Assembly (NCBI GenBank): GCA_949291365.1
Contig: CASEVJ010000005.1
Coordinates: 1 to 64,000, forward strand
Reading direction: 5' to 3'
From: an uncultured bacterium
GTDB lineage: Bacteria > Elusimicrobiota > Elusimicrobia > Elusimicrobiales > Elusimicrobiaceae
DNA: 64,000 bases
Position 1 is the first letter of the stretch; each line of letters starts with the position of its first letter. The position numbers and the translations under genes were made by a program. This document shows, one piece after another, positions 51,302-60,521 of the stretch. The notes beneath the pieces were generated by a model. That model was not told where the DNA came from. It made no database searches and saw only the letters and a program-made list of their open reading frames with translations.

Positions 51302-53143
51302 CTATTTCTTATAAACCAAAGGACGCAGAGAATTGAGCACCGCCAGCACCGCCACCCCTACATCTGCAAATACCGCTTCCCATAAATTAGCCATGCCCAA
51401 CACCCCCAACGCCATGACAGCGGCTTTAACCAACAGAGAAAACCAAATGTTTTGTTTTACAATATGCAGCGTAAAACGGCTTAAAGCCACGGCTTGAGGA
51501 ATTTTGGACAATTGGTCGTCTGTAAGTACCACGTCTGCCGCTTCTATGGCCGCGTCCGAGCCCAAAGCCCCCATGGCTATGCCCACATCGGCGCGGGCCA
51601 ATACAGGGGCGTCGTTAATGCCGTCTCCGGCAAACAGCACGGCAGTGCCCGGTCTTTTATTGTTTAATAATTCTTCCACAATGCGTACCTTGTCGGCCGG
51701 AAGCAAAGAAGCATACACCTGTTCCACCCCCGTCTGCTGTGCAACGGAAGCGGCTGTTTCCGCCCGGTCTCCGGTCAGCATAACGGTTTGGTCAAACGCC
51801 AGCGTTTTTAGGCCGGCTATAGCAGCCGCGGCGTCTTTTTTTACCGTATCAGCCAAGGCCAATACCCCGGCAGCATGCCCATCCACCGTGACAAATACCT
51901 CCGTATGAGCTTGCTGGGGCGGCACAGCAAAAGCCAGAGCCGCGGCATCAGAAGCGTCTTTTCTGCCGGCAAACACTTCTCTGCCGTCTATCCGGGCCCA
52001 AACACCCGCACCGGCTTTTTCATGCACTTGGCTGATACGGGAGCGGTCTATTTCTTTTCCATAGGCCTGTACAATCGCCTGTGCCAACGGGTGAGAGGAG
52101 GCGCTTTCTGCATAGGCGGCTATTTCCAGCAACTGCTGTTTGGAAAATCCTTCCGCCGGATAAACAGCGCTTACGGAAAAACGCCCCTGGGTCAGTGTGC
52201 CGGTTTTGTCAAATACCATAACTGACCCTTTCGCCAGCCCTTCCAAACTGTTGCTGCCCTTTATCAGTATGCCGCGTCGGGCCGCCGCCCCAATCCCGCC
52301 AAAAAACCCCAGCGGCACCGAAAGCACCAGCGCACACGGACAGGAAATTACCAAAAAAATTAACGCCCGGTACACCCATACTTTTAATAAGGCGTCCGGC
52401 CATATCAAAGGCGGCACAAAGGCCGTCAGCACGGCGGCCGCCACTACAGCCGGGGTATACCAGCGGGCAAAACGGGTAATAAAGCGCTCGGTGGGAGTTT
52501 TCTTGGCGGAAGCATTTTCCACCAATTCCAAAATTTTAGCCACAGCGGAGGCGGCATAAGGGCGCAGCGCTTTGAGCTCCAGTTCTCCGTCCAACACAAT
52601 AACCCCGGCAAACAATTCCTCTCCCGGGGTGGCTTGCTTCGGGAGCGACTCTCCCGTCAGAGCAGAAGTATCCACCAGACTCTGACCACTCTGTATAACT
52701 GCATCCAAAGCCGTCCTTTCCCCAGGTTTAACACGAAACACTTCTCCCGGCTCCACGCTTTGTGCCGGGACGTGCCTCCAGTCGCCTTCCCGGCGCACCA
52801 GCACCGTGTCCGGCTGCAGCTCCAACAAGGCCCGCACACTGCGGCGGGAGCGGTGCAGTGCCCAATGCAGGAAAAATTCTCCCGTCTGGTAAAACAGCAT
52901 AACCGCCACCGCTTCCGGATATTCCCCTATTACAAAAGCCCCCACCGTGGCTAAAGACATTAAAAAATTCTCATCCAGCCACTCCCCTTTACGCAGGTTT
53001 TTGGCGGAACGCCACAGCACATCTCCCCCGCAGATAAGATACGCCGCCACAAACAACGCCAATTTAACCGTACCTGCGGACAGACAAAGGGCCAGCGCAT
53101 ATACACCCCCCCCAATTAAGATTTGTCCCGCTTGTCTTTTCAT
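51302..53143 (-). CDS. Zinc/cadmium/lead P1B-type ATPase
   Basis: 613 residues. The CPC metal motif in ISCPCALV, the phosphorylation site DKTGTL and a hinge GDGINDAPVLA are present, as is the C-terminal VGVAVLAVLNSLRP preceded by Asp, which marks the Zn/Cd/Pb class (ZntA/CadA). The N-terminal heavy-metal-binding domain is missing; the protein starts directly with membrane helices. It exports divalent metals from the cytoplasm. It lies 9 nt after the arsR-type gene and shares its promoter. Confidence 0.95.
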   Translation of the reverse strand: MKRQAGQILIGGGVYALALCLSAGTVKLALFVAAYLICGGDVLWRSAKNLRKGEWLDENFLMSLATVGAFVIGEYPEAVAVMLFYQTGEFFLHWALHRSRRSVRALLELQPDTVLVRREGDWRHVPAQSVEPGEVFRVKPGERTALDAVIQSGQSLVDTSALTGESLPKQATPGEELFAGVIVLDGELELKALRPYAASAVAKILELVENASAKKTPTERFITRFARWYTPAVVAAAVLTAFVPPLIWPDALLKVWVYRALIFLVISCPCALVLSVPLGFFGGIGAAARRGILIKGSNSLEGLAKGSVMVFDKTGTLTQGRFSVSAVYPAEGFSKQQLLEIAAYAESASSHPLAQAIVQAYGKEIDRSRISQVHEKAGAGVWARIDGREVFAGRKDASDAAALAFAVPPQQAHTEVFVTVDGHAAGVLALADTVKKDAAAAIAGLKTLAFDQTVMLTGDRAETAASVAQQTGVEQVYASLLPADKVRIVEELLNNKRPGTAVLFAGDGINDAPVLARADVGIAMGALGSDAAIEAADVVLTDDQLSKIPQAVALSRFTLHIVKQNIWFSLLVKAAVMALGVLGMANLWEAVFADVGVAVLAVLNSLRPLVYKK

Positions 53144-53152
53144 AATTGCCCC

Positions 53153-53506
53153 CTATTCCAATATGTGTTCCAGCCCTTGTTTAAATATGGAATGAACATG
53201 AGCGTCTGCCAATGAATAGAAAATAATTTTCCCCTCCCGGCGGCTTTTGACCAGCTTGGCCTGCTTTAAAATGCGTAGCTGGTGCGAAAGGGCGGACTGG
53301 CTTATCCCTAAAAGTGCCGCCAAATCCAGTACACACAGTTCTTTCACCTGCAGCGCAGCCAAAATACGCACCCGGGTAGAATCGGCAAATATCTTATACA
53401 AATCGGCCAAATCGCAAAGCGCCGGTTCCGCAGGCATATTCTTGGCCAATGCACGCGCCTGGGCGGGAGTTAAATGCAAAAAAGACGGTATGGTTTCTGT
53501 TTTCAT
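53153..53506 (-). CDS. ArsR/SmtB family metal-sensing repressor
   Basis: 117 residues. The winged helix contains ELCVLDLAALLGISQSALSHQLRIL. Two possible metal sites are visible: the alpha-5 zinc motif D101-x-H103-x10-H114-x2-E117, complete and characteristic of SmtB/CzrA-type zinc sensors, and N-terminal/alpha-3 cysteines C31 and C58, as in CadC/ArsR sensors. Zinc is the most likely inducer. It represses itself and the ATPase gene through the palindrome at 53563-53582. Confidence 0.95.
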   Translation of the reverse strand: MKTETIPSFLHLTPAQARALAKNMPAEPALCDLADLYKIFADSTRVRILAALQVKELCVLDLAALLGISQSALSHQLRILKQAKLVKSRREGKIIFYSLADAHVHSIFKQGLEHILE

Positions 53507-53562
53507 ATAGTCCTCTCTTTTTACAACCCTGCCGTAAAAGCAGAAAGAGAAAATAATTTAAC

Positions 53563-53582
53563 ATATGAACAAGTGTTCATAT
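53563..53582 (-). promoter_or_regulatory. ArsR/SmtB operator
   Basis: ATATGAACA-AG-TGTTCATAT is a perfect 9-2-9 palindrome of the classical SmtB/CadC type. It lies just downstream of the -10, over the transcription start. Confidence 0.9.
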
Positions 53583-53584
53583 AT

Positions 53585-53613
53585 AGTATACGTCATTTTT
53601 TCTTTTCAGTCAA
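53585..53613 (-). promoter_or_regulatory. Promoter of the metal-efflux operon
   Basis: On the minus strand, TTGACT (53613-53608), a 17-bp spacer and TATACT (53590-53585): a near-consensus sigma-70 promoter. Confidence 0.9.
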
Positions 53614-53721
53614 GTGTTTATAAATTGTTTTTAGAATCTGTGTATACCGTTTCCCGTCAGCAGCTTATCTGGGTCTCCCTAAGCGCGGCCCGGGGCTTTT
53701 GTGTGCCTTCAGAGAGGAGAT

Positions 53722-53745
53722 AAAAAGCCCGGGGATCCCCGGGCT
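53722..53745 (-). terminator. Terminator after murG
   Basis: The perfect palindrome AGCCCGGGGATCCCCGGGCT (53726-53745) is followed on the minus strand by TTTTTATC. It ends the cell-wall gene block. Confidence 0.88.
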
Positions 53746-53753
53746 GGTGAAAG

Positions 53754-54848
53754 TTAAAGTTTTTTGAGCAATTTGGCTATCGTGTCCGTCGCGTCCATGG
53801 GATTAGGCAAATCCAGCTTGGCGTAGCTATCATGCATGGTTTGTAATATGGAATTATTGGGCGCGTTTAATATACGGTTAAGCAACGTATACAAATCCCC
53901 CCGCAAACCGGGCCCTTGCAGTGCCAGGGCGGCACAGCCCATGCTTTGCAATACTTTGGCATTATAATACTGGTGATTGGCTGCCGCCGTCGGAAGTGGC
54001 ACCAACACAGCGGGTTTTTGGCAGTAAATCAGCTCCGCCAGCGTCCCTGCCCCGCTGCGGCATACCGCCAAATCACAGGCATGCATTAAATCATAGATTT
54101 CATTGGAATAGGGCAGTACTTTGACGCAGCGCGTCTTGCCATATTGGTCGGAAATCATCTGGTACCAGCGCTCCCCGCTGATGTGGATAAACTGCAAATT
54201 TTCATTTTCCGCCACCAGCTGCTTGACCGCCTCTATCAGTGCCTGGTTCAGCGCTTTGGCCCCCTGGCTGCCGCCAAAGAGCAGCACCGTTTTGTATTCG
54301 GGATTTAAGCCCAGGGCAGACAGCGTTTCTTTGCGGTTGACCGGCTCGGCAAATTCCGGGCGGATAGGGGTGCCCACCAGCTCGGCATGCGGGATTTTGT
54401 CATTTACTGGCAGCCCTAACAAAAACAAATCCGTCCAGTGGGAGCAAATTTTGTTTGCCAGCCCGATTTTGGTGTTGGAGTCGTGCACAGCCGTTTTTAT
54501 CCCTTTAAAATGAGCGGTAAAAACCAACGGAAACGAGATATATCCGCCCGTTCCCACCGCCACGTCCGGGGCAAATTCCGTTATAATGCGGCGCGTCTGC
54601 CGGAGAGCTTTATAAAACTTGATGGCAAATTTAAAGTAACGAAACGGATTAAAAGAACGCGGCAAAGAACAAAAATCTATTTCCCGGTACTTCAGTTTGC
54701 TTTCTTCCAGCACGCGGCAGGAAGGGTCGCCCCGGCGCACGATAAACAGCACGCTGCAGCCCTGTTTATTAAGCAAGCGGCCCAGCGAAAACCCAGGATA
54801 GAAATGGCCGCCCGTTCCGCCGGCGGCAATCAAGAAACGTTTATTCAT
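53754..54848 (-). CDS. murG: UDP-GlcNAc:undecaprenyl-pyrophosphoryl-MurNAc-pentapeptide transferase
   Basis: 364 residues. GGTGGHFYPG (10-19) and the C-terminal GGSQGAKALN and RSGAGTLAELI segments are the MurG donor and acceptor loops. It makes lipid II at the inner face of the membrane. It begins 2 nt after ftsW and is the last gene before a strong terminator; murC does not follow, as it does in many other genomes. Confidence 0.97.
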   Translation of the reverse strand: MNKRFLIAAGGTGGHFYPGFSLGRLLNKQGCSVLFIVRRGDPSCRVLEESKLKYREIDFCSLPRSFNPFRYFKFAIKFYKALRQTRRIITEFAPDVAVGTGGYISFPLVFTAHFKGIKTAVHDSNTKIGLANKICSHWTDLFLLGLPVNDKIPHAELVGTPIRPEFAEPVNRKETLSALGLNPEYKTVLLFGGSQGAKALNQALIEAVKQLVAENENLQFIHISGERWYQMISDQYGKTRCVKVLPYSNEIYDLMHACDLAVCRSGAGTLAELIYCQKPAVLVPLPTAAANHQYYNAKVLQSMGCAALALQGPGLRGDLYTLLNRILNAPNNSILQTMHDSYAKLDLPNPMDATDTIAKLLKKL

Positions 54849-54850
54849 GC

Positions 54851-56074
54851 CTATCTGTTCCTGTTTTTATAATCCGTAAAATCGTCCGTCCGGCGCGTTT
54901 TGGGGGCGGCGTCGCTGGCGGCCAAATTTAAGATAATGCCCACCATCACCAGCGTCATAATGACGGAAGAGCCGCCGTATGAGAAAAATGGAAGCGGAAT
55001 GCCTTTGGTCGGGATAAGCCCAATAGCCATAGACATATTAAAAAAGGCCTGAATACATACCGTCATGGTCAGCCCAAAAATGACCAAACTGTTAAATCCG
55101 TTTTTAGACACCCGCGCCAAACTCACCCCGCGCACCAAAAACCAACAGAAAAAGAAAATCACCATCAACACACCAATCAATCCGATTTCCTCACACATTA
55201 TAGAAAAAATAAAGTCCGTATGCGCCGCCGGCAAATATTCCAGCTTCAGCTCGCTGTTGCCTAGCCCTTTGCCAAACCAGCCGCCGGAACCCACTGCCAA
55301 AAAAGACTGCATCAGCTGGTATCCGGCACCACCGGCCTGCGCTTCCGGATTTAAGAAAGAGAGCAAGCGCTCCAAACGATATGTATAAAAAATAAGCTGG
55401 TAGAGGATAATCGGCACCGTACAGGCAAACAGCACCGCTAAATGTTTTAAGCTGGCTCCAGCTACAAAAAGCATCAGCACCACCACCGCCCCCATCAGCA
55501 TAGGCGTTCCCAAGTCCGGCGCTTTCATCATCAGCGCAAACGTAATGCCGCTTACAACCAGCGGTTTAATAAGCAGCTTCCAGTTTTTGGCCAGTTTGCC
55601 CTGTACGTTATTTAAATAATCGGCCACATAAATCACCAGCGTCACTTTGGCCACTTCGGAGGGCTGCAAATTAAAAAACCCCAAATTAATCCAGCGGTGC
55701 ACATTGGCTATCGGCTCAGTAAACAACACTATGAGCAAAAGCGCCCAGGTACCATACATCAGCCACAAAGGTTTTACAATACGCTGCAGCGGCAAATACG
55801 TTTGGGACAAAAACAAAGCCGCCGCTATGCCCAACGCGTCAAAAATTACCTGGCGCTTAAAATAGGCCGTAGAGTCAAACGCGGAGGAAGAATAGGTAAA
55901 TATCAGCCCAAAGCAAATAAACGCAAATACAATAAACGCCAGCCGTTTGTCTATTTTAAGCGGCTGCCAGGGCTGCTCCGCCCGCATGTTGCGCCGGGCG
56001 GGCTGCCCGAATAAGGCCGGCTGCCGTCTGGCAAATGTATTTTGTTTTTTGGCTTTGGAAAAAAGTTTGACCAT
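54851..56074 (-). CDS. ftsW: Peptidoglycan glycosyltransferase FtsW (SEDS family)
   Basis: 407 residues. A basic cytoplasmic N-terminus (1-45), then about ten membrane helices with SEDS features: WINLGFFNLQPSEVAKV, LGTPMLMGAV and the C-terminal GLIPTKGIPLPFFSYGGSS. It polymerises septal glycan with its partner FtsI. It follows mraY by 17 nt; murD, which often lies between them, is absent. Confidence 0.96.
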   Translation of the reverse strand: MVKLFSKAKKQNTFARRQPALFGQPARRNMRAEQPWQPLKIDKRLAFIVFAFICFGLIFTYSSSAFDSTAYFKRQVIFDALGIAAALFLSQTYLPLQRIVKPLWLMYGTWALLLIVLFTEPIANVHRWINLGFFNLQPSEVAKVTLVIYVADYLNNVQGKLAKNWKLLIKPLVVSGITFALMMKAPDLGTPMLMGAVVVLMLFVAGASLKHLAVLFACTVPIILYQLIFYTYRLERLLSFLNPEAQAGGAGYQLMQSFLAVGSGGWFGKGLGNSELKLEYLPAAHTDFIFSIMCEEIGLIGVLMVIFFFCWFLVRGVSLARVSKNGFNSLVIFGLTMTVCIQAFFNMSMAIGLIPTKGIPLPFFSYGGSSVIMTLVMVGIILNLAASDAAPKTRRTDDFTDYKNRNR

Positions 56075-56091
56075 ATTTATTCCTGCATAAA

Positions 56092-57177
56092 CTAACGTAT
56101 TTTAAGCGACGCCAGCGCCAGCAGCATCAGCATAGCGCCCATAATCCAAAAACGCACAATCACTTTGGGCTCCGGCACGCCGCTTAACTCAAAATGGTGA
56201 TGTATGGGGGCCATTTTAAAAAGCCGTTTGCCATGAGTCAGTTTAAAGTACCCCATCTGCAGCATGACAGAGAGCGTTTCCAGCACAAAAATTCCTCCGG
56301 CAATGGGCAAAAGCAGTTCCTGCTTTACAATCAGCGCCGCCGTACCCAGCACGCCGCCCAAAAACAGGGAGCTGGTATCTCCCATAAACACACTGGCCGG
56401 ATAGGCATTAAACCACAAAAATCCCAAACAGGCCCCGACCAGCGCCCCTAAAAATACGGAAATTTCCCCCGCGCCCGGCACATAAATAATTTTCAGGTAA
56501 TCGGCAAAATTAATATTGCCCGCCAGATAGGCAAACACCGCATACGTAATTGAGGCAAACACCATGCACCCGCTGGCCAGCCCGTCCAGCCCGTCCGTCA
56601 GGTTTGTGGCGTTGGAAGCGCCTACAATAACCAACATGGAAAAGGCAAAATAAAACACGGACAAATCCAAAAAGGTTTTGCTCACATACGGAATAATCAG
56701 AGAGGTGGCATATTCCCCGTTAGGCGGGTTTAAGGCCAAATAGCCCACCACGACCACAGCAGTAAAAATTTGTATAGCCAGCTTTAAGGAAGAAGGCATT
56801 CCTTCGGGATTTCGTTTGACCAGTTTGGTATAGTCGTCTACAATCCCGGCAAACGCCAAACATACGGTGGTAAAGAGCATCAGCCAAATATAGGCGCTGT
56901 CCAGCCGCGCCCAAAGCAGCACGCTGCCCAGCAGCGCCAGCAAAATCAGCAGTCCGCCCATAGTGGGAGTGCCGTTTTTAGACAGGTGGGACGCCGGGCC
57001 GTATTCACGCTCTATTTGCTGTATTTTAAACGCGCGCAGCCGCGCTACCAAAGACGGCCCCAACAAAAGCGACAGGATAAACGCCGTCACAATCGCGCCA
57101 CCGGTGCGGAAGGTAATGTAGTTAAAGATATTTAAAAAGCTTATATCGTCTTTAAACAAAGAAAGGTAATAGAGCAT
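56092..57177 (-). CDS. mraY: Phospho-MurNAc-pentapeptide-transferase
   Basis: 361 residues from the ATG at 57177, chosen because AAGGAG precedes it and the longer frame would run into murF. About ten membrane helices. The signatures GTPTMGG, DDYTKL, NATNLTDGLDGLA and the HHHFE motif (IHHHFELSG) are all present. It makes lipid I. Its start is 1 nt after the murF stop, so the two are translationally coupled. Confidence 0.97.
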   Translation of the reverse strand: MLYYLSLFKDDISFLNIFNYITFRTGGAIVTAFILSLLLGPSLVARLRAFKIQQIEREYGPASHLSKNGTPTMGGLLILLALLGSVLLWARLDSAYIWLMLFTTVCLAFAGIVDDYTKLVKRNPEGMPSSLKLAIQIFTAVVVVGYLALNPPNGEYATSLIIPYVSKTFLDLSVFYFAFSMLVIVGASNATNLTDGLDGLASGCMVFASITYAVFAYLAGNINFADYLKIIYVPGAGEISVFLGALVGACLGFLWFNAYPASVFMGDTSSLFLGGVLGTAALIVKQELLLPIAGGIFVLETLSVMLQMGYFKLTHGKRLFKMAPIHHHFELSGVPEPKVIVRFWIMGAMLMLLALASLKIR

Positions 57178-57178
57178 C

Positions 57179-58525
57179 TTATATCTCCTTGAGCAGGGTC
57201 TCAAACTGCATACCGCGCGAGGCCTTGAGCAAACAGGTGCCCCCGCGTTTGGCAAGCAATTCTTTCAACTCATGCAGCCACGGCTGCGGCGTTTGGGCAT
57301 AATATACTTTCACAGAAGTGTCTTCTTCAAGCGCTTGGGCGGCATATTTCATTTCCTGCCCGGCCAAGAAAGCATAATCCACTTTGTTATCCAACAGCCA
57401 GCGCGCCACCAGGCGGTGGTAATTTTTAGACGTTTCCCCCAGCTCTTTCATATCACCCAGTACGGCAATGCGCGGACTGGCGGCTTCCCGGCCCAGAATT
57501 TCCAGTGCGTTCTGCATGCTGGCCGGGTTGGCATTATAGCAATCCAGAATAAACCGCGTCTCTCCCCGCTGTATGCGTTCCATGCGCATAGGCATAGGAG
57601 TATAGGAGAGAAGGCCCTTTTTGATATCGTCCATAAACAACCCCAGCGCAATGGCTGCGGCGCAGGCGGCTGCGGCGTTTAATTTGTCATGGCGCTGCAA
57701 GCGCACGGGAATAAGATAGGCCTCATTTTTATACGTAAACGAAAAATTTTCCGTCTCCAAAATACGCAAATCCGCCGTTGGAGAAAAACCGAAACTAATC
57801 GCTTTCCCTTTATAAGCCCCCAGCTGGCGCAGCCACTCGTCGTCTGCGTTATATACCAGGGTGCCGCCGGGCGCTAAACAGGAAACGATTTCCGTTTTGG
57901 CCTTATATACTGTTTCCAAATCTTTAAAAAACTCCAAATGCGCCGCCGCTATATTGGTAATCACCGCTACGTCCGGCACTGTCAGGCAGGCCGTTTCGGC
58001 AATATCGCCGGGGCGGGAAGCCCCCAGCTCAAACACGCCAAACTTATGTTTGGGCTGTATTTCTAACAAAGAGAAAGGTACGCCGAACTGATTATTAAAA
58101 TTGCCCATGTTTGCCACCGTTTCCCCGGCTTGCTGGCAAATGGATTTAAGCATTTGCTTGGTGGTGCTTTTGCCGTTAGATCCGGTGATAGCCGCTATTT
58201 TAAGCGTGCTGTTCAAGCGGTGGTATTTGGCCAGGGCCTGCAGGGCGCGCAAGGAGTCCTCCACTTCCAACGTATCCACCCCGGCGGCGGAAGCATCCGC
58301 CATGCGGCCTTTTTCCCCCACTATCAGAACGGCCCCCTTTTGCACGGCCTGCGTGATGAATGCGTGCGCGTCATGCTGGCGGCCTTTAAGCGCCCAAAAA
58401 ACGTCCCCGGCAGCCAGCACGCGGCTGTCCGTTACAAAAGAATGAATTTTGCTCTGCGGGTCTTTGGCGTGCAGCACCCCTCCGGTCACGGAAGCGAGTT
58501 TAGATAAAGTGAGATTTAATTTCAT
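57179..58525 (-). CDS. murF: UDP-MurNAc-tripeptide--D-Ala-D-Ala ligase
   Basis: 448 residues. The ATP loop ITGSNGKSTTKQML, the carbamylated-lysine region LGASRPGDIAE and the NANPASM segment mark a Mur ligase of the MurF type. It adds D-Ala-D-Ala to the UDP-MurNAc-tripeptide in the cytoplasm. It follows ftsI directly; murE, which normally sits between them, is missing here and must be elsewhere. Confidence 0.95.
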   Translation of the reverse strand: MKLNLTLSKLASVTGGVLHAKDPQSKIHSFVTDSRVLAAGDVFWALKGRQHDAHAFITQAVQKGAVLIVGEKGRMADASAAGVDTLEVEDSLRALQALAKYHRLNSTLKIAAITGSNGKSTTKQMLKSICQQAGETVANMGNFNNQFGVPFSLLEIQPKHKFGVFELGASRPGDIAETACLTVPDVAVITNIAAAHLEFFKDLETVYKAKTEIVSCLAPGGTLVYNADDEWLRQLGAYKGKAISFGFSPTADLRILETENFSFTYKNEAYLIPVRLQRHDKLNAAAACAAAIALGLFMDDIKKGLLSYTPMPMRMERIQRGETRFILDCYNANPASMQNALEILGREAASPRIAVLGDMKELGETSKNYHRLVARWLLDNKVDYAFLAGQEMKYAAQALEEDTSVKVYYAQTPQPWLHELKELLAKRGGTCLLKASRGMQFETLLKEI

Positions 58526-58553
58526 AGGTTCTCCTTACAATTTACGGTTAAAT

Positions 58554-60266
58554 CTATTTCTTTTTGGGTGGCTCCTGCAGTTCCTCGGGCCGGTCTGGAG
58601 CGATGCCTTCCATAGCCAGCAGCCCTTCCGCCACTTCTTTAAACACCGGCGCCGCCGCCGTACCGCCAAAGGTATATTTGGCCGGATTATCCAACACAAC
58701 CAAAATGGTAAAGCGCGGGTCGTCTATCGGGGTAAACCCGCAGAAAGACACCACATGATGGCGTTTGGCGTAGCCGCCTTCTTTGCTCAATTTTTCTGCG
58801 GTACCGGTTTTACCGGCTACACTGTAGCCCTTGATTTGGGCTTTTTTGCCGGAGCCCTCTTTAACCACATGTTCCAGCACTTTTTTCATGGTCTGCACGG
58901 TTTCGGGCTTAAGGACGCGGCGGATGCGGCGCACGTCGGCTTTTTTCTGCACGCGCCCGTCGGCGTACTCAATACGGTCTACCAAATGCGGCTGCATCAA
59001 ATATCCGCCGTTGGCTATGGCGGAATAGGCACCGATAAGCTGTATAGGCGTCAAGGCAATCCCGTAACCATATCCTTTGGTAGCGGTATCCACTACCGTC
59101 CATTTGCTGTACGGAGGGACATACCCTTTGGACTCACCGCTGAAATTGATGTCTGTTTTGGTGCCGAAACCAAAAGCCGTAATATAATAAAACAGGTTTT
59201 TGGCGCCCAGCTCCAACGCAATTTTGCCGGCGCCGATATTAGATGAAACCGCCATAATTTCCGGTATAGTCAGGGCTTCTTTGTCGTGCTGATTGTCCCG
59301 CACTACGACCCCGCGGGCTATTTCCCATTTGCGCCCACTCATGTCTATCGGGTCATTAATCGTGACCACACCAGCGTCCAGAGCAGAGGCAATGGCTATA
59401 GTTTTAAAAGTGGAGCCCGGCTCATAAGTAAACTGGAATGGCAAAGACTGCCCGTCCTTGCGCGGATAGGACGCCGCCGCCAAAATACGCCCCGTTTGCG
59501 GCTGCTGCACAATAATCAGCCCGTGCTCCGGCTCATAATCTTTGACGGCTTTTGCCAGGGCTTCTTCCGCATAGTACTGGGCCAAAATATCCAGCGTCAA
59601 ATATACGCTTCCCACGGAACGCTCTTCCTTCAAGCTCCGGTCATAAATCAGCTCCCCCCGCCGGGCCCGTTTGGCGCGGCGGCGGCTAATCTCCTGGCTG
59701 AGCTCACTGTTAAACATCAGCTCTATGCCCGAAAGTCCGTAATTTTTGGAATTAGCCGCCCCTAAAATATCTATAGCGCTGTCCCCATAGGGGTGCACCC
59801 GTTCATACTCCGGCGTTAAATCCAGCCCCTGCCCCAGCGAGGTGCGCAATACGGGCAAAATATCCATATACACATCGGGCTTAATCTTTTTGGCGACGAA
59901 AAAGAAATTGCGGTTTCTGTTCCACTTGCGTTCTATGTCCTTGCGGGAAACGCCCAGCGTTTCAGAGAGGAAATCCAGCGTTTGCTTTTTATCTTTCACA
60001 TAGCGTTTGCTAATCCCGCACGAATGGGTGCGCACGGATTCGGCCAAAAAGTGCCCGTTCGTGTCGTAAATTTTGCCGCGGATACGATCTTCGTCCAGAA
60101 AATTGTAAATGGCTCTTTCCGCTTTGGAAGCCAATTCATCATGCTGGAACGTTTGCATATAAAACAGCCGCACGCCAATGCACAAAGGAGCCAGCAGGCA
60201 CAAAAGACCGCAGAGCTTCATGCGGGCTTTGGCATTATAGGCAAAGGGACTGTTCTGTTTAAACAT
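58554..60266 (-). CDS. ftsI: Septal penicillin-binding protein FtsI (PBP3)
   Basis: 570 residues. One N-terminal membrane helix (about 15-35), a pedestal domain and the transpeptidase domain with the catalytic S285 in GSTFKT, the SSN triad and the KTGT box (VAGKTGTAEK). It crosslinks septal peptidoglycan. It starts 1 nt after ftsL. There is no C-terminal PASTA domain, so it is of the Gram-negative FtsI type. Confidence 0.96.
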   Translation of the reverse strand: MFKQNSPFAYNAKARMKLCGLLCLLAPLCIGVRLFYMQTFQHDELASKAERAIYNFLDEDRIRGKIYDTNGHFLAESVRTHSCGISKRYVKDKKQTLDFLSETLGVSRKDIERKWNRNRNFFFVAKKIKPDVYMDILPVLRTSLGQGLDLTPEYERVHPYGDSAIDILGAANSKNYGLSGIELMFNSELSQEISRRRAKRARRGELIYDRSLKEERSVGSVYLTLDILAQYYAEEALAKAVKDYEPEHGLIIVQQPQTGRILAAASYPRKDGQSLPFQFTYEPGSTFKTIAIASALDAGVVTINDPIDMSGRKWEIARGVVVRDNQHDKEALTIPEIMAVSSNIGAGKIALELGAKNLFYYITAFGFGTKTDINFSGESKGYVPPYSKWTVVDTATKGYGYGIALTPIQLIGAYSAIANGGYLMQPHLVDRIEYADGRVQKKADVRRIRRVLKPETVQTMKKVLEHVVKEGSGKKAQIKGYSVAGKTGTAEKLSKEGGYAKRHHVVSFCGFTPIDDPRFTILVVLDNPAKYTFGGTAAAPVFKEVAEGLLAMEGIAPDRPEELQEPPKKK

Positions 60267-60521
60267 TTACTCTTCCAATATCACTACATTCTGCGGCGGC
60301 GTACGGCGCAGGTGCAGCTTTTCCTGTGCCATTTGCTGCACCGTCTGCGGGCTTTGCAAGCGGATGACTTCCAGCTCCAAATACTGGTTGCGGGCACGCT
60401 TGATGTCCACTTCGTTTTGCAGCTGTCCAATTTCGCGCCCGGAGCGGTTTATCTCTATACGCATCATCACCACTCCAAATGCAAAAACACTAATAGCAAA
60501 TACTATCCCAAATAATTTCAT
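60267..60521 (-). CDS. ftsL: Cell-division protein FtsL-like
   Basis: 84 residues. One membrane helix (about 3-21), then a coiled coil with heptads (QLQNEVDIKRARNQYLELEVIRLQSP). Size, topology and position between rsmH and ftsI identify it as FtsL, although the family has little sequence conservation. It overlaps rsmH by 4 nt and abuts ftsI. Confidence 0.85.
   Translation of the reverse strand: MKLFGIVFAISVFAFGVVMMRIEINRSGREIGQLQNEVDIKRARNQYLELEVIRLQSPQTVQQMAQEKLHLRRTPPQNVVILEE

Noticed and set aside
51067-51336. 89-codon plus-strand frame between mltG and the metal ATPase
   Set aside because: It overlaps the end of the ATPase gene on the other strand and has no SD or recognisable sequence.
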